Shown here in pieces: positions 38,101-50,100 of a stretch of DNA of 64,000 bases. The position numbers and the translations under genes are program-made. The stretch is from Antedon mediterranea (taxonomy: Eukaryota > Echinodermata > Crinoidea > Comatulida > Antedonidae), in NCBI RefSeq assembly GCF_964355755.1, contig NC_092674.1:24268001-24332000 (forward strand). Reading direction: 5' to 3'. The notes under the pieces are model-generated. The model made no database searches and was not told the DNA's origin. It worked only from the letters and a program-made list of their open reading frames with translations. Numbering within the stretch: the first letter of the stretch is position 1; every line of letters starts with the position of its first letter.

Positions 38101-41100
38101 AGACATTATGATGACTCTCAAGGTTGTCACAGGCAAGAACTTCAAAAATAAATAGGAGCGAGTGAAGCGCGACGCTGATAATGATTGCTTTCATGTCCAC
38201 GTAGCCTTCTCCTTCTATTCTGTAATTATAAATAGAGTGCATTTTAATGATGTAGTGTCTTATAAACATGTTAATAATAACAATGTCATTTTAATAAAGT
38301 TATTCATTATTGCTAAAAAAAAATTATTTTAATAATAAAAAACTCTTAAATTTAACCAAAAAGTAATTTACTTTACAGACAATGTGTTTCTGGTTAAATA
38401 GAGTTTTTAAATAATCGGTTTTATTATATTATATCATAATGACAATGACAATGACAACTTCTTTTATTTTCTTTGTAAATAAAGTAGATAAATAAACGAC
38501 AAAATTAACATTTATAATCACTTTTTTGATCACAAAATTGATTTAAACAAAGAAAAGGGGAAAATTCTTGAAGCAGATGCTTATAAAAGAAAAAAACCCA
38601 TTTAAATATAAAATTCATTAATAAATGTAAATCAGCTCAAAATTATAATTTATAGAAGTTTTCCAATAAATACATTTAAACTAAGCAAACAATTACATTT
38701 TTATTTTTGATTTATAAAAGAATGGGTTTACAAATTACTTTCTGAAATGAAATCAAATGCATAAGAATGGGATTACTAATTACTTTATCATATATTATAT
38801 AATTTTCTAATAGATGTTTTTTATACAATTTCCTAAATACATGAACATTTGTAGATACTAAAAATTAGACAAATGATCTGATATGAAATTTCCTACCCCA
38901 TTGAATCCTACAAGTGGCTTTTAAGAACATCTGTTCCCAGGGGCCAACAATCAATTCAGTCCAATGTGTATGCAGAAAATTGGAAATTCCCACTTCAGTT
39001 GAATTGTTTTATGTTTTATTTGTGTGTTTGCTTTGCAAGTGGTCAAAGGTCAACATTTCTCAAATGTGTATCGCGATTTTGCATTGCAGTTAATATTATT
39101 ATTAAATTACACTTTATTTAATTTGATAAAATAATAATTATTACAATTATTATGTTATTATACATTATTAATACTATAAAGTAGAGTCATAAGTCATATT
39201 TTAGTAAGTTAATAATTGTGTCAAGGTCAATATGGATTAGTTGCCAGAAACTGGGAATTCCCAGTTAATGGAAAGTTGAAAATAATAAGGTTAATTAAGT
39301 TTCACTGTCCGTTCTATCCTGGAATCAAATTTAGAAAGAAAGTAAACTTGAATGATGAAAAAAAAATAAAGTTACTACTAACTTCATGAAAATAATAACA
39401 CAGTAGAACCTCTATTAAGGGGACATCGTTGGTACACCATCAAGTTTTTCCCCTGAATAGGGATTGGCCACAGTATTATATATTTCCCCCTGCGTTCATT
39501 TAATGATAAAGTTACCCCTGAATAGGAATTGGCCGAAGTATTATATTTCCCCTGCGTTCATTTAATGAGAAAGTTCCCTCTGAATAGGGATTGAACATAG
39601 TATTATATATTTCCCCCTGCGTTCATTTAATGAGAAAGTTCCCCCTGAATAGGAATTGGCCGAAGTATTATATTTCCCCTGCGTTCATTTAATGAGAAAG
39701 TTCCCTCTGAATAGGGATTGAACATAGTATTATATATTTCCCCCTGCGTTCATTTAATGATAAAGTTACCCCTGAATAGGAATTGGCCCAAGTATTATAT
39801 TTCCCCTGCGTTCATTTAATGAGAAAGTTCCCTCTGAATAGGGATTGAACATAGTATTATATATTTCCCCCTGCGTTCATTTAATGAGAAAGTTCCCCCT
39901 GAATAGGAATTGGCCGAAGTATTATTTTTCCCCTGCGTTCATTTAATGAGAAAGTTCCCTCTGAATAGGAATTGGCCGAAGTATTATATTTCCCCTGCCT
40001 TCATTTAATGAGAAAGTTCCCTCTGAATAGGGATTGAACATAGTATTATATATTTCCCCCTGCGTTCATTTAATGAGAAAGTTCCCCCTGAATAGGAATT
40101 GGCCGAAGTATTATATTTCCCCTGCCTTCATTTAATGAGAAAGTTCCCTCTGAATAGGGATTGAACATACTATTATATATTTCCCTCTGCGTTCATTTAA
40201 TGAGAAAGTTCCCCCTGAATAGGAATTGGCCGAAGTATTATATTTCCCCTGCGTTCATTTAATGAGAAAGTTCCCTCTGAATAGGGATTGACTATAATAT
40301 ATTTTCCCTGCGTTCATTTAATGAGAAAGTTCCCCCGTATTGTCACCTGAATAAGGTTTCCTAAAGAGGGGGCTTTACTTTAATTTTAATATTGATATAA
40401 TATAAACATTTTTATACGGTCAATGAACAAAGGAGTGAAACACACAAATTATTTATTTACAGACTGTATATACAGCCTTCTTATATAATTGCACTCTTTT
40501 CAATATTCTTTTTTTTTCTTATTATGTGGGTACCTCATTTTTTAAATGTATTTTTGCAGATCATAGCTGCTTACCCTGTCTAGGTCTGTAGAGCTGTTTT
40601 TATTTTAATCTATTTGTAGTCTTACCAGAAAACTAGCTCTTTGGGAATTTCCGGATTTCTGCAAAACGTCATTAATATTATCCGGCTCAGTGATTTATTA
40701 TTCTAATCGACTAGTTTTTATGCTGTACATTAAATAAAAATAAAAACATTTAAAAAATTAAATAAATAAACTAGAAAAAAAAACCATTTATGTATAAAAG
40801 TACCTTGTTATTAGTTATTTTTTAAATCCAATATGCAATGATGGCACAATATCCATACAAACATAATCAAACTTAACGTTTTTCAATGACCCAACATCAT
40901 CGAGCAAGTAATGAAAATAAAATAATTATGAATGAAACTTGACATTTGCATCTGAAACAAAATGCCAGTCATATGAAACCTAAACTTGGAAAGACTATCA
41001 GTAAAAAATGTCTAAATAATGAATATAAACATTTATTAACATTTTTGGCTTGAGGAAACTGTATAATTTTTTAAAAAATGAAATGGTTGAAATACCAACC

Positions 41101-42554
41101 ACTAACACTAACAAGCACAAATGTGCGATACTCGGGGTACAGCAAAAGACGGGATGTAACTTCACATACACATCAATAACCTTGCTACCAAATACGGCTA
41201 TATTCCGAAAAGTTATGTCACATAACCACAAATGGCATAATTACGGTAAATTATGAAATTATGATTTTTTTGCTATTCCAGGGAGCAGAAATGACGTCAC
41301 AATATCATAAATAGGTTTTACTGTATATATTCTTATTCTCCAAGTCAAGACCTTTGAAATGTCACCAAACACGGCTATATTACGACGAAAATCGTTTGGC
41401 ACCAAGATACCATCTTCGAGACATCATATGGCTGCATCCGGTTTAAAATTAAATAATGCGGCTCTATAGCTTTGAGGACTGTCCCTGTAGTATACCCATG
41501 CCAAATCCCAGCTCAATACTACAACGAATAAGGAGTTGTACTTTATAAATCGCACTTTTTTCGATTGGTACCATGTTCATGACGTCATAATTCTGCATCC
41601 GGTTGAAGTACGAACATTTTCTTTCTATAACTTGTTCACCTATTAATTACCCTAGTACAGTATATGCATGCCATGTTTCAGAGCCGTCAGACGACGTGTA
41701 AGGAACTAGTAGGACTTGAAAGTTGGCTCAATAGACAATAGTGTCCAGATGGAAGAAGAAGAAGAGGGGAAGATGAGTGTGTCCTAGACTCGGGTACCCA
41801 CAGTAAAAATTACTTAAAACTAAAAAAGTGTTCATAGCATCATACATACAGTTAGTTGCATTACTCAATGTTACTGAAGTTACGTACCGATATTCCGGAT
41901 GTCTCCACCATACAAGGCCAGCAATTGTGGCACCGGAAAAAACTAAACATTTCCAGATCCACAACGGAAGAAACACTAACCACCAACTGCAGGTAATATA
42001 GCCGTCTCCCTTCAGCGCAAATAATATGGTGAACAATAACAGTGATAAATATATAACAAAATTCCTGCAAAGAGAAAAATCAACTTTTTGAATATGGGCC
42101 TCCTTCCTAGGCTAGACCTAATTGAAAAGAAAAATTATTTGGAAAAGTGTGCCATATATCCATCCAACTACTATATAGTGAACCAACCATGCTATGTTGG
42201 TATTCCAACGAAAAACAAAAATTTAAATTTCTTTATTGTCAACATCAATGTTAATAAATAATACAAATTAAATATGAAATGATTTGATAAATTAAAAGAC
42301 ACAAATAAATGAAGTAGGTTATAGTTAAGTAAATTGTTGTTTAACCCTGGATATATATGCATAAAGTAGTACTAGTAGTAGTAAGGTATAATTAGCTATG
42401 CCTAGATTGCTTACTACTTTTAGTTTTGAAAAAATGATTAAAATTGAAAACTAAAAGCTAGGGCTAGGTAGGCCTCTCTAAGCTACGAAAAGAAGCGAAA
42501 TACAACGTTAGCTCACCCAGGATTAAAGTCTTGAAACAGGTTTTTGAGATTCAT
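35112..42554 (-). CDS. Transmembrane protein 185 (TMEM185/FAM11 family)
   Basis: Seven exons join in phase: 42554-42517, 42064-41888, 38219-38012, 36857-36774, 36342-36175, 35813-35690 and 35335-35112, giving 340 aa and TAA. Vertebrate TMEM185A is about 350 aa. It starts MNLKNLFQDFNP, matching the family N-terminus. Hydrophobic helices alternate with conserved blocks: WLVFLPLWIWK, CVWGFKHDRGLE, SINILQFVFISLKLD, MWILMGLLC, EQRRAHMM, VVPLLTFE, SFGQRGNNQ and WWFGIRKDFC. The C-terminal tail after QEYGNITY is proline-rich and divergent but ends in the family's conserved MPD. It is a multi-pass membrane protein of poorly known function. All splice sites are GT-AG. It lies head to head with the ACSF2-like gene. 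Confidence 0.96.
37312..37575 (-). mobile_element. Second, degraded copy of the tRNA-derived element
   Basis: Shares GGTGGGACTCGGACCCAC, CTCCAGATCACTAGCCTGGC and CACTGATGGCTAG blocks with the element at 32170-32487. It also has related GATGTTTGCCCTAATCTGA ends and a TTAGGGAGTTAATTAATTGG right part. The inverted arms are mostly lost. It lies in TMEM185 intron 3. Confidence 0.7.
39413..40345. repeat. Minisatellite of about 63-67-bp units in TMEM185 intron 2
   Basis: About fourteen units, each with TGCGTTCATTTAATGAGAAA and CCCCTGAATAGG cores. Two unit types alternate: one with GGATTGAACATAGTATTATA and one with GGAATTGGCCGAAGTATTA. This gives a higher-order period of roughly 130 bp. The array starts next to CAGTAGAACCTCTATTAAGG, which looks like the end of a dispersed element. 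Confidence 0.95.
40346..41887. other. Remainder of TMEM185 intron 2
   Basis: No exon was found. The part 41080-41720 has a different texture from its surroundings: repeated ACGGCTATATT and CATCCGGTT blocks and several GACGTCA sites. It looks like an old repeat of unknown type. Open frames here are short and lack coding bias. Confidence 0.4.
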
Positions 42555-42989
42555 TTTTCAGGGGCTTCAGCCTACGGTAAAGGAAACATAAAATGTACGC
42601 CAAAAGACCATTAACTGTCGTTATAAACACTTTGCTGAATGTATTAATATGATAAGGGTATCCATGAGCACCTTTATTGCTGTGTGCCGACACCTTAAAA
42701 AGTGGTTTGTCAGAACTTTTATCTCTCCTTTTGTTGATATTTACAAAAAAAAATCGCATGCATGAATTGTTTTTTGACAACCAATCACACACCACGTTTT
42801 TTTGCAAATGGACTCTGCGGGCGGGCTTTGCCTTTAAACTTTGTTTATACTTAATCAAAGATAGTGACTGTCACCTTTTTTATAAATAAATTATAAAACT
42901 TGCTGGTGGTTGTTGATGGTGAGGGAAGGCTTTTTAGGCTTTATATTATTTTATTTTGCATGCCACTGAATCGATCCGCATAATTTACT

Positions 42990-43210
42990 ACACTACCTAG
43001 CCTAGGCTAGGCCTACTCTACTAACTACTAGCTAGCCTACCCTAGCCTACTAGTAGTAGTAGGCCTTAGCTGCTAGGCCTAGGCCTAGTTATTGATAAGT
43101 AAGCAGAAGGGCTAGGCTAGCTAGGCCTCTAGCCTAGGCCTAGGCCTGGCCCGGCCTAGGCCTAGCTAGGGCCTCTACTCTAGTAAGCCTACTAGCCTAG
43201 GCCTAACGGT
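42990..43210. repeat. CTAG/TAGGCCTA-rich tract in the divergent promoter region
   Basis: Very dense TAGGCCTA, CTAGC and CTAGT repeats, forming many overlapping palindromes. It is comparable to the tract at 25190-25345 next to DPH3. Confidence 0.75.
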
Positions 43211-43214
43211 GTCT

Positions 43215-43785
43215 GATCATTTCGGCCGCCGGTCATTTCGGCCGCCTGTTATGGAACGCCTAAAAAGACAAAATATGTATTGTTCATTTCGGCCGCCAGA
43301 ATCGTCAATATTGTTAATAACGTATGGCACGCCTTAATTGTCAAAAAGGGTGTATACAAGTGATGTGCCTATCGCCTGAATAGATGTGTGTAAATCACAC
43401 AGCCGATTTATGACTTATCTATAGAGGAGGGATTAGTTTAGTAATAGTAGTAGTTTTAACTAAAGTATTTCTACACGACTTACTTTATTTCACAGTGGTT
43501 GTTGTGGGGGGAGTGGTTGAAGGGCTCGGTCAGGAAGAAGCCGGCGAATGATAGTAAAATATTGATATCGCAACTCCATGCAAATCAAAAAGTATGATCG
43601 TTTTTGTTGTTTGCTTGCTGTTTGAATACGCACGTCTATTCAGGCCATAGGCACATGGATACACCATTTTTTAAGGCGCGCCATACATTAACAACATTGA
43701 CGATTCCGGCGGCTGAAATGGACAACATATATTTTGTTCTTTTTGGCGTTTCATAACCGGCGGCCAAAAAGGATGAAAATAAGAT
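43215..43785. mobile_element. Fold-back element with GGCCGCC-rich arms
   Basis: Arms of roughly 110-125 bp are imperfect inverted repeats. The left has CATTTCGGCCGCC twice, AACGCCTAAAAAGAC and CGTATGGCACGCCTT. The right has the inverted AAGGCGCGCCATAC, CGGCGGCTGAAATG and ATAACCGGCGGCC. It has no coding content and no certain target duplication. Confidence 0.75.
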
Positions 43786-44166
43786 GCCATTTCATATTAT
43801 ATTTCACTTATTAAACAATAAATTCAACATTCCGTTCACGATTTTTAAATTAACATACATGATGTCCTGAAATTCTCTGAAAATGCTGTTATTTTTATCT
43901 GTTCTCTAGCACGAAAATCATCTTTGGACGAGCTAGTTATTTTTAGCTAGCTAGTGAACTAGATAGAAAGGCTTTCTGAGCTGAGTTTCTTATAGCTCAA
44001 GTACAGCCTAGCCTGTAACTAGCTAGCAGAGGGTTTCCGATTTTGAATCGGTTCTGGGGCCGCTTTTTCTCTTTCTCTTTATCATTTTAAGATTAATTAA
44101 TTTATAGTACATTATTAATGCCTGTAATTTATTTTTATCATCATTTTGCAATTTTTACAGCATAAA

Positions 44167-47100
44167 ATGGCAAATGGACAGACGAAGAGCTACTTTCATC
44201 AACCAGGCATCAAGCCCTTCATTGGCCTGACTATGCACAAGTTACTGGAAGACAGGGTCAAAGAGCATCCTGACAGAGAAATGCATGTCTTTGTCACTGA
44301 CAATGAAACACTTACATTTGCTGAGTACAAGACAAAGGTGCTTTATATAATCACTGCAGAATTAAAACTTTTTATTCATTGTGCTGTTTTTCTGGGTCAT
44401 GCTAATTTTCGCCCGAGTAGGCCTGTCATTGCCCTGTATTGCCCGGTAGGGTTTTATGATATACAATGTTATCAAGTACATGCTAACATAATATATAATA
44501 TGATATTTGATTAATTTAATTGTATGTTTTATACATGTCTTAAAGTAAAAACTGTCCATGGTCCACTGACCATGCAAAATCATTGTTCACTCCCATTTAA
44601 AGGGGAAAAACCAATCATAAGCATTCATTTTATTTTACAGTACAACTGTCATTTTTTCAGGTTGTAAAGCTAGCTGCTGGGCTCTTGCACTATGGTCTTT
44701 GTAGAGGTGATTGTGTTGCCATTGTGGGTGCTAATCACATGGAGTGGCCTCTGGTTTTCGGTGCTACAAGAGCTTTGGGAATTGTTACAGTAAGTTTAAT
44801 GATTGATGGCAGGTTCACAAATTGTCTAAGCCTACACAAGATCTGTCTAAACTATCAAACTTTATGTGACAAAAAAATGTGATGTGCCCATATATGGACA
44901 TGAGGATGTCATATTACTACCATATATGGGTATATCACTACCGTATTTGGGCACATCACACTTTTTTGTCAAACTAGTTTGATAGTGTAGACAGAGCTTT
45001 AGTGTTTAGCCTTTTTAGAAATATTGACCATTTGAATGCGTTTACGGTTCAGCGCGAGTACGATAAACAAACAGTAGGTTGTTTCGTATTATTGAACTAA
45101 GAATGATCATTGTGACATCTAATGAAATTATGAACGAAGCCTGGTCTAGCTATAATAATTAATTAATATATGTATGATGTATGAATAATATTAAAATAAA
45201 AATATTGGCTGGCGCTGTTGGCAGAATACTGCCCCAGAGCCCACTATATTCCCTTCTCTCATAACTAGTCAATATCTTTCAAGCTCTGTCTACACTATCA
45301 AAGTTTATGTGACAAAAAAATGTGATGTGCCCCTATATGGACATGATGATGTTATTATAACTATCATATTTAAGCATATCACTACTAAATTTTGGGCACA
45401 TCACACTTTTCATAGTGATGATGGAACCAATTGTTCCTATTTGAATACTACAATAATGCGAACAGACACCAAGACCTACAAAATATTTAAATTTGTGTGT
45501 GAATGTGCTGATACCTAATATTGATCAAATCACATAAAATATATTGTCTTGCAGGTGTGTTTATTATTATATAATACTTTTCTTACAGGTGTGTTTACAG
45601 TATGGACACCCTATTGAATCATTGAAACTTGTTTTAGTTAAGGTCAGTTGGTAATATTGGGGAGTTTTCACAGAAGCATTTAGACATTAACTTTAATGGA
45701 TGACATCAACTTTCTAATTTGCATAACACCGTAGTTCAGTCAACAGTTGTGCAACAAACATTTTTTTATTTTCCTTGACGGGAAGTGTAGAACGCAGCGC
45801 ATGTGTCGTTCACACATACCCGAACATATATTATTATATTAGATTCCTGCAACACTTCCTATCTGCCATTGTGACAGCCAGTTCCTCTGCTTCCAACTCC
45901 AATATATCAATGATAGATTTGTTGGGTGGACCTTGCGCATTGCATGTTGAAAAATAGCATTAAAGTTAACTTTTACGTGCTCCTGCAAAAACTCAATTTT
46001 AATAAGTAGCTTCTTATCTCGATTTGCATTCTGATTTTACTGTGATAGGGACACCATTTTCAAGGGACGTTTTTCCGTGAAAACAGACAAATTTGCATTG
46101 ATTTTTTTATTTATTAAGTAGTCTTATATGTGAATGTTTTATTTTATAGACATCTGCTAAACTGCTCATCTTAGCCAGAAGTCCAGAAACATTATATGCA
46201 CAGGCTTGTAAAATAATACCAGAGTTAAACTCCAGCACTCCTGGTGAACTTAAATCCACAAAGTAAGTACACTTTTTAAACAAATATTTACTTTCTTAAT
46301 TTGTTAACACAGTAGAACCCTTTTTTCGGTGAATAAAAATAGTTTACTGTTAAATATAACTTTTGTTTTATTTCTCGTTTATATATAGTATTCCAACATT
46401 GCGGATGGTTGTAGGAGTTGGTGCCAACCATCAAAGGTTTGTACTATTAAGCTCTACACTATCCAACTACAGTAGTGTGATGTGCCCAAATATGGTAGTG
46501 ATATGCCCAAATAAGGTAGTGATATGCCCAAATAAAGTAGTGATATGCCCAAATAAAGTAGTGATATGACATCATCATGTCTATACTATATGGGCACATG
46601 ACATTTTTTTGTCACATAGTCACATTTGATAGTGTAGACAAGGCTTTATTAAAGACACCTTCCCTACGTTTTTTTTATCTATTTTAAGATCACAAACTAT
46701 ATTTAATGTAAAAATAATACTATATGGTCCTATTGCGATAACTTTTTTTGCTTTTAAATGATTAAAAATGTCAAAAATAAGTTGATTCTAATAATTATAG
46801 CGGCCCGCTATAAATCCCAAAATGCAATGCGCGCGGATTGATATTTCTGTTTTTCTTCTGTAATTCGCCCACTTTTTGATCGATCGTGAGGCCAAAACAA
46901 ATGGAAGACTCCTAACTTTTCAGCGAAAATACCGGGTTTTCCCTAATTTGTATCAACGGAGTCTGGCAAAAATAGGAAGACAATTAATGCAGCAACTATA
47001 CAACATCAGGCTAGGTATATAGCTAGCGTACGATGTTCTTACGTTACCGATGTTTACCAGCTAGGCCTACAAAGCAAAGCCTAGCTAGGCTAGGCCTAAA

Positions 47101-50100
47101 GACCGTCCACAAGAGGTCAGTTGCCGCGAGCTACTTAAGTAGTGCATTGTTTCTCACTTTTTATCATAATTTACTATAAAACGTACAAGGAATGGTAATA
47201 TATATGTATTATTTTTACAAAACGTCACAAATTGTAGGGAAGGTGTCTTTAACAAATCAATGTACTCTGTTTCTATTTTAGTGGTACTTTGAATTTTGAA
47301 GATATAGCTATCTCAGGATACGATAGCGAAGTGTCGAAAGCTAGTAAACATGTTACCATTGATGATACCAGTCATATCTACATGACCTCTGTGAGTATTT
47401 TTGTTACCTTTTTATTATGCTTTCTGGTAACAAATTTTTAGATATGGGAAATTTATTTAATACAGACAGCAGGCATCGTGATACATATGTTATGTCAGTT
47501 GTGAGGAGGATGGGAATGGGCATAGGTATAAAACCAATACTATTATCATGTTAAAACTATATTGAAAATATGAATATAAGTAATATATATATTAAAACAT
47601 TCAGAATTAAATAAATGGTACAGTGTGTAAATAGAAATTCAATATTATAGTCCTAACCCAACCCTACCCCCACACCCCCTTTAAAAAAACAAGACTGCAG
47701 TATACTTCTCTATAGCATTTCAATAGGTGTTTTAAAATAGGCACTAATGGGTAACTGAAATAATACAAATTAACATTTAACGCTGTTGAAATATGAATTA
47801 TTCATTAATAATATATTTAATCTTTTTTAAGGGTACAACTGGAATGCCTAAATTAAGTTATACTACTCAGTTCAAAGCACTAAATGAAACGAATTTTAAA
47901 TGTGATGACTTCAACCATAATGAGGTTAGATGATAAATATTATATACTGTATATTATATTATATTTGTGCAATGGAGCAAATAATTTCATTCAATGAAAG
48001 ATGAAATGTTCTATTTTCACCTCATGAAATTATTGTTACCATTGCACTCATAAACATTCCTTATTCATATAATAAATTTATTTGTTAACACTTTGACTGC
48101 CGGAGGTTTTTCCATTTAGAAACTGCCACCGCCAGCGTTTTTAGCCAATTTTGATGTTTTTATTAAAGCTGATTGAAACTATGTATGTGATCTGATGTAA
48201 TTTAGACTAATCATAACGATTTTAGCTTTACAATGGTACGAAGAACGATTTTCAAATCACAATATGTAAATCGTAATAGTAAAATGCTGTAAAAATAACC
48301 CATTTTTTTAGTTTTTCATAGTTTCGCGCAAGAAAGTCAAGATATTCGCGATGACAAAATGACACCATTATTTTTGATTCAGAACAAACAAACATGCCAA
48401 TCTACAAAAACCTTTGTAATGCTTCGGCGGCCTAGCTAGCGAGGTCGATACACGACGCGGCAAGCCATTGTTCTAAGCGATACTGTGATGCGCGGGGGTA
48501 TGTTAATGTTTCGACTGCTACCGTTTTGACAGTCGTTTGTTACCAGATTAGTTACTTTAAAATAGTAAAATATGTACGGTCCAGACCGAATATAGTGTCC
48601 ATATTTATAGTATATACCAATAATTAACCTATCTACCGGATTTCGTTAAAACAAACGCGAAACACGGAGATCTCTGTGTTTGGCAGTCAAGTGTTGTGTT
48701 TCCAAACACGAAGATCTCCGTGTTTGGCAGTCAAAGTGTTAATGTGAGCAAAATGAAACAATTATTACTACACACTACTACTACACTATCAAACTTTATA
48801 CGAACAAAAAATGTGATGTGCTCATATATGGACATGATGATGTCATATCACTACCATATTTGGGTACATCACACTTTTTTGTCAAACTTGTTTGATAGTG
48901 TAGACAGAGCCTTATAGACAATTACTCTACCTTTTTTGGAAACCTTTTTGTTCCTACAACATTAAGCTACAACAGCAATTATTTTTCGTTTTTTTAAGGT
49001 AAACCGCATTGCTTGTCTATGCCCTGTGGGATACATTGCAGGGTACCGTATGAGTCAGGTAGCTCCTCTTGTTCTTGGGGCAACATCCGTCTATCCATTT
49101 CCTACATATTCATTTGAAGTATTTTTACAGGCAGCTCAAGATAAAAAGTGCATCATGGTTTAGTATATAACCAATATATCCAGTATATATATATATAATA
49201 TAACCAATTTACTATATCTATTTTGAGGCTTGGAAACATATTAATAATACATTCATCATAGTTCATTTGTATACAGTTAATAAACAAAACCTTGAAATTT
49301 TATTGGTTTATTTCATATCACATGCCGTTCAGTATTAGTTCTACTGCATGGTTATGGTCTATTTAAATAAATGGTCCTATTTAATGGTCCAATACTACTG
49401 TAGTTCTATGTTCTGGTTCTTCTTCTTTACTGGGTCTATTTACTGGGTCTATTTTCTGGTTCTATTTTACAGGTTCTGTTTAATATTTCAAGTTTCAAGT
49501 TTATTGTTTCATATAATACAATATGAACAGAAACATAAATTAATAAATACAATTGTGTGAGGAGGACGCATTAAGCCAAGGCTTTAAGTTTGGTCCTCCA
49601 GATAAGTAATATATTTAATTATTTAATATTTCTGTTTACTGTTCTATTAATTGGTTATATTTACTGGTTCTATTTACTGGTTCTATTTCTGGTTTTATTT
49701 ACTGGTTATATTTACATCAATGTTTTATTTTGGTTGTTTATATTTATGCAATGGAGCAAATAATTTCATTCTGTGAAAGATGTGATACAGTGTGGGATGA
49801 AGTGACTCGCCCGATGACGTCAGTATCCATGGCAGGCCTGATTACCTTTTCTTTTGTGTATCTTTTATTTTTATTTGATGTTGTGTATCTTGTGTTTCTT
49901 GCATTTTTTATTTAGGATTTGTAAAAAGCTCCATATAAATGAAAAAGAAAAAAAACCAAACATTATTTTGTTTTATATAACATCTAAATAGATTCCTGTC
50001 AATTGAATCAAACAAAAGGCTCATGTACATTTGATTCACATTGATTAAAACAGTAACATTTGGTTTTTAATAATATTATTATATGTATATGGATTCTATA

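Larger units (their letters stand above)
42555..44166. other. Head-to-head spacer between TMEM185 and ACSF2-like
   Basis: 1.6 kb separate the two start codons. It should hold both promoters, a non-coding first exon of the ACSF2-like gene (its first coding exon begins just after a TTTTTACAG acceptor at 44160), a CTAG/AGGCCT-rich tract (42990-43210) and a fold-back element (about 43215-43785). No TATA box could be assigned with confidence. Confidence 0.5.

Noticed and set aside
39413-40345. CRISPR-like array
   Set aside because: There are no unique spacers; it is a plain tandem minisatellite in a eukaryotic intron.
44146-44514. 122-codon continuous frame at the first ACSF2-like exon
   Set aside because: The family similarity stops exactly at the GT donor after 44337, and the first residues come from upstream of a splice acceptor.
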